From Enoplosus armatus (lineage: Eukaryota; Chordata; Actinopteri; Centrarchiformes; Enoplosidae), in contig NC_092197.1 of the NCBI RefSeq assembly GCF_043641665.1, positions 16,250,148-16,314,147 of the forward strand: 64,000 nucleotides of DNA, given 5' to 3'. The notes beneath the pieces are model-generated. The model did no database searches. It had not been told where the DNA came from and worked only from the letters and a program-made list of their open reading frames with translations. Below are positions 13,101 to 22,627 of this stretch, piece by piece; the stretch's first letter is position 1; each line of letters starts with the position of its first letter. A program made the position numbers and the translations under genes.

Positions 13101-16100
13101 ATTTTTCAGTGGAGTCGAGTGGGTCCGAATTTGGGCGTTTTGACTTGTGCCATGCCGGCTCAAGTGAGACGGAGGGTGCAGAAGGCCTTACGCCAACAAA
13201 GGCAGAATGAGCAAATGTTAATGCGAGTCTTGGCTTTAGCATGCGTCAACCTTGATTGGTGAATCTGGGTCAGAGTTATAGAACAAATTGTTTGGAGGAG
13301 AACAACAGAGGACATGGATGGCAGCACTAGTCCTTCCTTCTGCTTTGTCCTTGGGTGTTTGTACATGTTTACATCCTCAGTACGTGGACTCAATATATAC
13401 AAGGCTGAAGCGGCAGGAGGAGGTTAATGGAAGACTCTGCGCTCCTGTAGAGATGAGAGCGTGGGTGGGCGGATGCAATTTAGCAGGCTAACAGGAAGCG
13501 TGCTCCGGGACCTTCCACCAGGACTCAGGCAGCGAGTGGGGTACAGGTCACTGCTCTGTACCACACCTGAATTTCTCCCTCGGAGCACCTCTGCACTGCT
13601 GCCCGTATATATTCATCTCCATACTGTGATGCCAAGCTTTATTTTAACATCAGTTGCTGGAGGTAATTCTCTTTGATCACACCAAAATGTCAGATGTGAT
13701 CAAGGAAAATGGAGGCCATGAACTTAAGGCCAGAACCGTATCCAATTGCAGCCATTAATCAAGGCTAAAAATAGCAGTTTTGATGCTAGATTGAAGCAGT
13801 GCAATCCAGGGTGAATCCAACAAAATATTGGATGAATTTCCACCCGCACTCCATTAGAGGAAGCACATAAAGCACAAGTTTTTATCTCTGCCTCTCTGGT
13901 GGTGGTATTTCACAGCTGAGAAAGGGCCAGTGTGCGCTGTGCCAAGGGCTGTTGGCGTGGGCAGACAGTCCGTCATGTGAACGGCTACTGTAAAGATCAG
14001 CAGAGGGATAGTAGATTTTTAAGTGCTTCCTTGTGGCCGTTCCCGGGTGAAAAGAGCCTCTTTTACCCCCGTAGCCTTTTCTGACTCCAATCACACAAAT
14101 TTGATTAGAGTCGTTTGCCTAAGGAGCTGCTCTGGCTGCTGGACTGCATTGAGGCCCATGTTCCCCCTATTTGCCCTGGAGAAAGGTTCTGTGGTGCAGT
14201 CTTTGAACTGGCCCCTTCTTTTCTTCCCCTCTAACCTCATTTACCACACTCTTTTAGCCCACCCCCCCCTCTTCTGTCTGTCTGTGGCAGCTCACCAATG
14301 GCCTGCCTATGGCTTCATCATGTCACAGCAAGTGAGACAAATGACAGTTATAAATTATCAAGAACTGGTGCTTTGGTGTCATCTAAGCTTAACCCCGGCG
14401 CTGTGTAATGTTTTATACAATGCTTCGAGAGAAGGCAGTTCATCTCCGTGGGAAAAGTGAACCTGAGAGACTCGGAGAAATTGAGTCAAAGTCAAAATAC
14501 ATCCATCTGTCTTTCAGTAGTGAATAATCCTACAATACTTTTGTCATAACTCTACTTCATGGCTGTTGCAAATGCAGGTGTGCTGCATGTCTGGAAGCAG
14601 TCATGTTTGGCTCTGGTATGTAAGTGTGCGTGGAGAAAAAAAAAAAAGATTAAAAACTTCTACACCAAGCAATCCAGGGACTTGTGGAGGTGGTGGGGTT
14701 GGTTATTCACACCAGAAATTGCAACGGATTTGGAAGGAAGCCTGTGGGCGGAGCTTTGTCTGCAGCGGATCTTTGCCACAACCACAACCACACTTTGAAA
14801 CCAGTTGTCTCCAGACATGTGTTCACTACACAAAGTGACAGAATTATGTCTGGCTTAGTGAGAGTAGTCACAACCCTGGTGTCAACAAGGACAGTGGAGC
14901 AGCAGCACTATTTTACAATGACTGTTGATGCATTTATTTTAAACTGAGTAGCACATAGGTCAAGGTTTCTTAGCTACACAAAGCCATACCGAACAGGAAC
15001 AAAATAGTGTTGAAGTGGAACAATATTTCAATGCAGTTTCATCTCTGCCATTTAACAAAAAATCTTTCACATGCAACCACAATCTTTGTTTCTCAAATTT
15101 GACTACAATTCAACATGCATTTTCAATAAGTAAGAAAACAACCCCAGATTAAATCAATAGCAGTTATTAAGTTATGAATTATTCTTTCAGTGTGCCTTTG
15201 AAGATAGACATGTGCTGCTCAATAATAACAGTCCTGTACAGCTTTACAAAGGTCATCTTTGTCAGTTCTACCCTTTCTACAAATGCCTTGCTGCTTCATA
15301 TGCCACACCGGGGCAACTGCCACTTACATTATCCTGAGACTGTGTGAAAGTGCAAACTCAATTTCAGACAAAGTAGGAAGGCATGTTTTTTTTTTTTTTT
15401 TTGTGAAAGAGCCGTTACAGAAAGGTGCTCTTGTTCATTTCAAAAAGCGCCCCAGTTTAGGTCTTGCAAAACACAGTGGCTTAATAAGTCATTCAATAAA
15501 GCTGTCCAGTTAACTTTTTATTGCCAGTCCAGACCTCAACAGCGGTTGGTTTGGTGACTCACAACTCAAGAAACAAATGCAAGTTGCAGATTTGAGTCAC
15601 TTTTCTTTTCCCGTTAAGTGAGGACTACTCACAGCATCAACCTCCTCGTCATTTAGTTAAAGGAAGTTTCGCCGCAAGTGATTTGGTTTGTTGTGGCTGA
15701 ACCTGAGAATTGTGTCTTCCAGCCAAGGTCTTCATGGGTATCTGTTTCTGGAGATTTTGTCTAACCGTCCATTAAGGCTAAAAGAAGCCCTCAGGTGACT
15801 GGTGTTGCCCTAATTCAAGGCTGAGCAAATTATGGCTCTAAAGAATCTGTAGCTGCACTGATAAGCAGGTTAGCATTCAGTTTCTCCACATACAAGTCAC
15901 TTGTACCTTTATACAAGGGGCATCGTGTTAGTTTGATACAATACACCAAGTCAAAAATTGTACACTGCAGAGGCCTGTAAGTCATTTCACCTGCTCCCAA
16001 TGACCTGTCCTGTGTCAGGTTTGGCTGCTCAGGGACCCTCAAAGACACAGTAATGGGGTCTAACTGAGAGTGGAATTTCAACCCAAAGGTAGTGTTTTTG

Positions 16101-16753
16101 AAACTGAAAGGAGGCGTGTAATCAATCCAGATAGTCAGAGAAATATGTAGAAACAAGGATTAACATGTGTGTAAAATATGTCAAAGCTATTTTTCTATCA
16201 AGTATAATAGTATGATCAGCATCTAGGAATTGCCTCCAGTAATCTTTATGAGGTTTGCTTTGTTGTCGTGATAGATCTGCTCAAGCTTTGTTCTGGTTGA
16301 GATAAATAAGAGCTTAAAGGCATGTTTAAATGTGGCTTTTTTCCCCCTTTCAAAATGGATATCAGGAGGGAAGACAGTTTGCTGATGGAGCAGATATGCT
16401 CAGGAGCAAGGTTGGATGCTTTCCCTGCTGATGATCAGGATCAGAGAGGGATGCGGCGCGGTGTGTTTGATTTTGAGCTGATGGGTCCTGAAGTGTCTTG
16501 TTGCTCCTCGCAGAGAGCCCACTGAAGTGAAGAAAAGGCAGACTTGTGTCAGCGCATGGGCTTTGTCAGAGTGGTAATTGTTGGCTTAATGAGACGGTGC
16601 TGCATGGGATTAGCTCTCTTTAGGGAAAATCAAACATCAGAGGATCATTAAGTGTCGTTCGTGATGCCTTTTTATTTATAGGAAAACAGCATGAAACACA
16701 AACACAGAATGTGCAAAAATCATCGAGAGATTAGTCAATAATGTAAAACATTA
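13101..16753. other. Intronic, no gene seen
   Basis: Unique-looking sequence; the frames here are short and lack splice context. Confidence 0.55.
15386..15402 (+). repeat. Poly-T, 17 nt
   Basis: Homopolymer. Confidence 0.95.
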
Positions 16754-16910
16754 CAAACAAAAGAATTGTTAGTTGCAGCCCTAATCACCACTATGTGATC
16801 TTTTTTCATTGGCATAGTGGTGATTAGGGCTGCAACTAACGATTTTTGTTCAAAAAATAGAGAAAAATGCCCAGAAGGTGAGGTCTTCAAATTGCTTGTT
16901 GCTCGAACAC
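16754..16910. mobile_element. Head-to-head pair of GGCTGCAACTAA-type transposon ends
   Basis: Two opposed copies of the repeat end form perfect 28-bp arms, 16768-16795 and 16813-16840, around a 17-nt spacer. The right copy continues into the repeat body (AAATGCCCAGAAGGTGAGGT, TCTTCAAATTGCTTGTT) to about 16910. The left copy is only an end fragment. Confidence 0.75.
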
Positions 16911-17412
16911 CTGCTGGACACTGTGATGCAAAGCACTGACATAGTGCTGATATGTAGTCTCTGCATATAAAAATGATTAAATGTACTGTATACTGTATTG
17001 TTATTTTATTAATACTCAACCGTCATTTCACAATTCAGCATTCATTCATAGTGAAGTCTTCTGTCCTATGAAATACCATTTTGAGGAAAATGCAGTAGAA
17101 TAGACGTCTCAAGGACATGTCAGCAGTTGATGACACACACTGAAGACACTCTTCAAGACCGTTGTAAAGGGTGCGCGGGAAGAGGGGAGGCAGTGTAGAA
17201 CTTGGTCTGTCTTACAGAGGTTTTCTCTTTTCCTCATGTGGAGCTTTTGAGGCATGCTGTAGAATACTGCTGAAGGTGAATGGTTTTCACGACGGTAACC
17301 AAGGCGATTGATGGTCCTTTTGCACCACGCTCTACCAGGACCTTATCCCCTGGAGTCCCACGTGGGAAAGGCTTTTTTTTTATTGCACCTGGGAGATGCA
17401 TTAAGGGCCCAA

Positions 17413-17425
17413 TGAACTTTGACCT
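17413..17425 (-). promoter_or_regulatory. DR1 nuclear-receptor element
   Basis: The minus strand reads AGGTCA A AGTTCA, two perfect RGKTCA half-sites spaced by one. DR1 is the site type bound by RXR homodimers, PPAR-RXR, HNF4 and COUP-TF. Occupancy is unknown. Confidence 0.5.
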
Positions 17426-17673
17426 TGGGCTTGATCACCCTGGCAACACAGGACGCGAACAATCGTTGCACTTTAAGAGAGCTCGGCTGCGATCCCTTAA
17501 ACTCTCATAAATGCTTGAATGCATTTCATTCAAAAGACTGGAGTTTGTGGGATCTTGTAAAGTCTGGAAGCACTTCCACTGATGTATCTGTGATAAATGA
17601 GAATTGCCCCTTTATGAAAATACTTCAGCTTATCAGTGAGTTTTGTTATAATGGCAAATTTACACACCTTTGT

Positions 17674-17808
17674 TTCATTAGAACCTTGTCATGAAGCCTT
17701 TCTTTTATTAGCCTTATATCAATAAAAAGCCTTCTTTCATTAGCGGAACATCTCAAAGGCCTGCCTTCATTAGCACAAGGTTGTAAATGCTGGATGCAAT
17801 TTCATTAG
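17674..17808 (+). promoter_or_regulatory. Array of five (T/C)ATTAG motifs, about 31-bp period
   Basis: TTCATTAG or TTTATTAG starts at 17674, 17704, 17736, 17766 and 17801. Flanking AAGCCTT-like text is partly repeated too. ATTA cores are homeodomain sites; the spacing is near three helical turns. Confidence 0.5.
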
Positions 17809-19729
17809 CAGCCTATCTTTAATGAGGAAACCCCCAGCGTGTTTACATTGCTCTGATCCCCCATGATCGCCAGTAAGGATAATGCTGATTGGCTGCTAGG
17901 AGGGGAATGCTTGAGCTCGTCCCCCGAAGATTGGATCATACAGTTATTAAAGCCAATGAGATCCTTGCTGCTTACTGTAGAAGTGAAGAGCAAGATCAAA
18001 TGCTTCTGTAATCAAGGTCCTGCTAAAGTATATGGGCCAAGACACATTGATGCAGTGTGATAGAGAAGATTTAATGACAAGACACGTACCAACGTTAACA
18101 CTCATGACAGCAGATCCTGAACCTGCACATACACGTCCGAGCTCCTGCCGCACTTTCATCATTTACTTCCAAGGCCTGAAAAGTAAAGCCCTTCACTGAA
18201 AATGATTTATGATGACCTTCACAAATCCATAGTTTTTCAAACATTTTTTCAGCTGTCAAGTATCTGAATGTTTGGTGATTCATCTATTTGTTATTTGATT
18301 TCTCTGATTTATAGATCTGTGTATTTACATTGGATCAAGTTGAATTTTCTGACATGCTGAGATCATGCACAGGGTCAAACTAATTTGTTCCATTTTCTAG
18401 CTCTTTCTTCAAGCCTTAGGTGAAATTCCGAGTGTTTGCACACGTACTTTGGCATCACTCTGTCCCGTGGGAACATTATTCTAGTGGAGGGCTTGCAGTG
18501 CTGGGCCCTTTTTTTTTAGGGGGGCTGCTGTCTGCTTGGTTTACTCCTGATTTTGGAAAAGTCCAACTTGACTGGGAGCCTGGGCTCATATGTTGATGCC
18601 TTAATGTTCAGTGACGTTGCTCAGAGCTCTATACCATGTGTCATTGTTTGCCCTTCAACCCCTCTGTACAGCCAGGAATGTGCCGTGTTCCTGGAGAATT
18701 GATTCATTTGGCAAAGACGGGGAAAAAGTGGCCGATTGTAGTAGATGGAGTGGGATTATTTTTGAATTAGACTTCTGAAAAAGTTCCTTCTGCACTGAGA
18801 CACTCAGGTAGAAAGTAGTTTGCAGTGAAACCATACAATCATTGTGTCTCAAAAGCTTGGAAGAGTAGGTTCTTTTGTAGTTTACAATTACATATGCTTT
18901 ATCTGTTATTTCTAAAATTTGTTGTAGACATGAAGGTCTATTGTGTGAATAGTTATTCTTTATTTTTGTGCTTTTTGTAGTATAACTTTAAATGCTACAC
19001 TCCGGATCTGGATCACATATCATTTGTATCCGTGACACAGTATTTAACAACTTAATCATCACCATCCTCATCCTCAGTTCTTGTATTAGGGTGATGACAG
19101 ACAGATACCTCCAAATGTTGGCAATCGTACTGAAATGATCTCAGTTGATAGATTGCACCCAATTGTATTTCGGGGTGAACTAATCCTGTAAGATTGACAA
19201 CATTTTTGCAACTTATTCAGAGCTCAATCACAAACACACACATGTATGTAAAATCACCAACATGAATTCATCACATTCTGCTCATGCCCTTCCAACATGC
19301 CTTTGCTCTTAATGTTACCCATGAAACTATAGCATTATTGTGCTCAGCAAACAATGAGATGAGGAGAATCGTGTTTGCTTCTAGTTATAATGAGACAGTC
19401 AGAATGCCCTCCTCGTCTGTTTTCTTTAATTCATGCTATGCAGGATGATCTCAGTCTGTCTGCGTTTGCTCTTGCTGGTCCAGACTTGCTTTGCCTTGTC
19501 AGTCCCTGCTTCATTCGCAATACAAATCAAAGCTTTGAAGAATGCATCGGACTTGAACGCCCCCCCCCCTCCCCCCCTTCCTCACACATCCACATAACTG
19601 CACATGCACATGGCACACACGGTATCAGCATCCCAGACAGCTTATCATGGGGAACTAATTCAATATCCCTTTGCCTGTTTTAAATGTCATTCTCTGAGCT
19701 CATCCGGAGTGACATGTTTTTCATGGTGG

Positions 19730-19748
19730 CAATAAAGGCGCTTTATTG
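19730..19748. promoter_or_regulatory. Palindromic CAATAAAG-GCG-CTTTATTG element
   Basis: Two exact 8-bp arms each contain a CAATAAA core, the motif typical of posterior HOX and CDX factors. Confidence 0.4.
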
Positions 19749-20045
19749 GGCTCAGAACGCAGTGACGGGGGGGCTCCTCCGGCTGCTGCTCTTGATGCTC
19801 GCTGGAAATCTAAAGGTCCTCATGAGGAATGAATAAAGTTTGGATTTGCAGAGATCTGCCGATGCCAATGAGATCCGCATGAGCTACCCAGTCAGTGAAG
19901 ACAGAGCGAAGCCTCCTCTGACTGAGAACAGTTCACACAGAAGTTTCCACTTTGGCTTGAGGCCACAGTGTCAATCATGAAATGAAATGCCACTCATATG
20001 CCACTTTAAGTCTGCAGTATTTAAGGGATGTTCAGGAATTTCAAA

Positions 20046-20065
20046 AGGTCATTGGTGTTAGGTCA
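20046..20065 (+). promoter_or_regulatory. DR8 nuclear-receptor element
   Basis: Two perfect AGGTCA half-sites spaced by eight bases. DR8 spacing is reported for RAR-RXR binding. Confidence 0.4.
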
Positions 20066-20850
20066 TTAGTCATTAGTTTGCTTCACATCTGCAAGTTATT
20101 GTTTGATTTATGGTGCATTTGGTTCCAACTTTGTCTTGTATCTACTTCTCTCTAACATTCTCCGTTAATTTTGAATATTGAGAGTGCTGTAATTCAAGAA
20201 ATATCTCCACAAAACATTTCTTTTTTTGGCAATCCACTGTAGGTTTATTTGTCGCTCTTCCTCTTTGTTGGATAATGTCGGTGACGGGTGAATGCTGGTC
20301 CGGAGGGGGTGCCGCCTACTCAGTTGCTTCATTGTGCTGGATAATGACTTCCCTATTGAAAATGACCTCCTTGACCCCAGAGACAGACAGTAAGACGGCC
20401 TCGTCCAGCCCCTCGAGGCACCTCGGCCTAATCTGGCATTTTACCAAGATGCTAACCTCGATCCCGTGCCCGAGCGCCTTGTGCCTTCTTTCAGGCCGGC
20501 CTTACCCAGCGTTCTTCAGGCTCCGTGCTCTTTCTGAAGCCCTCGCCCAGGGTACAACCACAGAGCTGACATGGTGTGGTGCCACCGGTGAGGAGGTTAG
20601 GGTGAGGGCCAGCCAGCCACAGAGCTATAAATGTGAGAGGTTGGCTGGGTCTAATGGAGGCACAGTGCTGGTGGTCATTCAGTCTTCACCCCATGAGCCT
20701 CAAACGAAAAACCCCTAAAGACAAATTCTCAATTTTGGCATTTATCTTTTTCAGCTTGAGTCGCCCATTGACCATTAGACCATTGTTTGTCACCTACTCT
20801 CTATTCTATTTCTTTCTGCCTCATGTTTTTCTTCATCTCTTTCATTTCAG

Positions 20851-20964
20851 GGTTCCTGAAGCCCCAGTGCTCGTTGGCTCCTCCCATGCAGCGAGGTCGC
20901 TCAGGAGAGGCTTGTTCCTGTTTCAGTGGCATGTGTCCCCTCCACCAGCGTCGCCTATCCTCAG
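20851..20964 (+). CDS. Candidate in-frame cassette exon of rxra (38 residues)
   Basis: Seen: a pyrimidine-rich tract of about 60 nt ends in TTTCATTTCAG at 20850. Then come 114 nt open in the relevant frame, then CAG|GTAACA. The frame enters with two bases (GG) and leaves with one (G), so it is symmetric phase 1-1. That is the phase of the rxra exon 1/exon 2 junction, so inclusion would keep the frame and still rebuild the GAC Asp codon of exon 2. The peptide runs from FLKPQCSLAPP to HQRRLSS, with four Cys and a basic C-terminal part, and shows no domain I recognise. The donor is suboptimal at +5 (C), as is common in alternative exons. An open frame of this length occurs by chance about one time in six, so the case rests on the splice sites and phase. 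Alternatives are a pseudo-exon or part of a non-coding transcript. Confidence 0.35.
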
Positions 20965-21042
20965 GTAACACTGACTGTTTAATCAACCCTGTTGTAACTC
21001 GGGTGCTTGTCGGTTCTTGGGTAAAATGTAGGGGAAAGTGCG

Positions 21043-21057
21043 TGACCCCTGTGAACT
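21043..21057 (-). promoter_or_regulatory. DR3 nuclear-receptor element
   Basis: The minus strand reads AGTTCA CAG GGGTCA, a full match to the VDR-RXR type. It lies 78 nt downstream of the candidate cassette exon. Confidence 0.4.
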
Positions 21058-22276
21058 GCCAGGTAAGAAATGCAACTGGTATTATTGCGTATTCTCATCA
21101 AAGTAGCGAGTGGATACATCCTCAGTTGCAGGTTAGCAACAGCATTTTTCTTTTTTATTAGAAAAATGAGTCATGTGGAGTTTTATTTTTAAAGTGCGCC
21201 TCATGACCTGATGCATATTGAGACTGTCTAATCATCCAAAATAGCATCTCAACTCATTTAATTTAATCTGTTTTCAAGACTTCAAAGGCAGATCAAAATG
21301 ATATCTTTCAGAGACCAGTAGGTAGTCATAATAATTATCTAAATTGAACCTAATAAAACTATGTGTCTTAATATTAATAGTGTTCTGCATTCAACCAAAT
21401 TAACAATATTATTTTTATTGAAATACCCTTTCTTAACACATAGAAAGGCTTTTGTTAAGATCTGGTTTGAGTTTCTATGGAAACTAGTGCTTGCCTCTGC
21501 TGCACAAACACACACACATGCCTCCCGCCTCCAGTCAGAGGTGTGGCTGGAGGCCTTTTTTTGGAGGCCGTCTGGCAGTTTATGCTTAATGGTGTCTTTT
21601 CATGTGGAGCCCCAGTGATGGACAAGTTAACAGAGGTGCTCTGAGACCCCCCTTCCCCTCACAGTCAAGCAGGGTCTGACATCAGTGGACAACTGTCTGG
21701 TATGTGGCCAATGAATAGGGGACAGAGCTGTGCAGAAGATGTGGTCAGTGCCGATACATTTATCTCGCCATTCCCAAGGCTCGCTCCTTCTACAGTGTCA
21801 GTGCTGTCATGTGAGTAGAGCATGACCCGTCTGGCAAGACAAAGTCACATAAACATATAAACAGCTCCACGAGAGCAGTTTTATTTTAAAGTTAGATACT
21901 TTTGAATTTCTCAGTGGTCAGGCTTATTCTAATGTTCACTGAAAAGTTGTCTTTGAGCAAAGATTTACATCTAAATATAGAATATCTTTCTAAGCCTGTT
22001 TTGTTCTTGCCATTTATTGTTGGAGAATACAAACAATTTCCTCAGAGAAACCAAGTGCTTTTCTTCTTTGACCTCTTTGCTCGAGGTTTAGTCTCTTCAT
22101 TCCATTTTGCGCAGCACTACAAATTAATCATTTTCAATTATTAAGCATTCTGTTAAATCAGTCTTTCATAAAATTGTGTTTTCCAAACCAGGACAGATTA
22201 GTGAAAACACTTGATGTTCAAATTTTCAAGAAAAGGCATGAAAACACTTGTTTTCTCTTTAGGACTGCTAAGACAG

Positions 22277-22296
22277 CCCCCCCCCCCCCCCCCCCC
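22277..22296 (+). repeat. Poly-C, 20 nt
   Basis: Homopolymer; the length is likely unreliable. Confidence 0.95.
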
Positions 22297-22615
22297 AATA
22301 CTGTATGTTCTAGATTATTACAAAATATGTCCAATCTCCAGTGTAGTAGAATCTGAATTTGATAAGAGAAAAAGATATAATTAAATTTGCCAATATGATT
22401 ACGCTGGTCAAATTCATTTTTATTATAGTGCAAGTTTTGCCCTCAGGAATAATAAACATGGTCGTCCTTAATAACCTTGAAAAAGGTAATTCTTTCAAAA
22501 AAAAGAAGGGAAATGTTAATAGATAGTAGACTGTTATATCATATCTGATAACAAGCAGTTTTGCTTAACGTGGACCATTTTGTAACTGGAAAGTGAAAGT
22601 TAAAGCAGGACACAC

Positions 22616-22627
22616 TGAACCTGAACC
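22616..22627 (-). promoter_or_regulatory. DR0 half-site pair
   Basis: The minus strand reads GGTTCA GGTTCA. DR0 is bound by GCNF and by RAR-RXR in some settings. Confidence 0.3.

Noticed and set aside
20275..20718. 147-codon open frame upstream of the cassette exon
   Set aside because: No protein family recognised. An acceptor-like TTCTTTCAG near 20495 lacks a good donor, so no exon was called.
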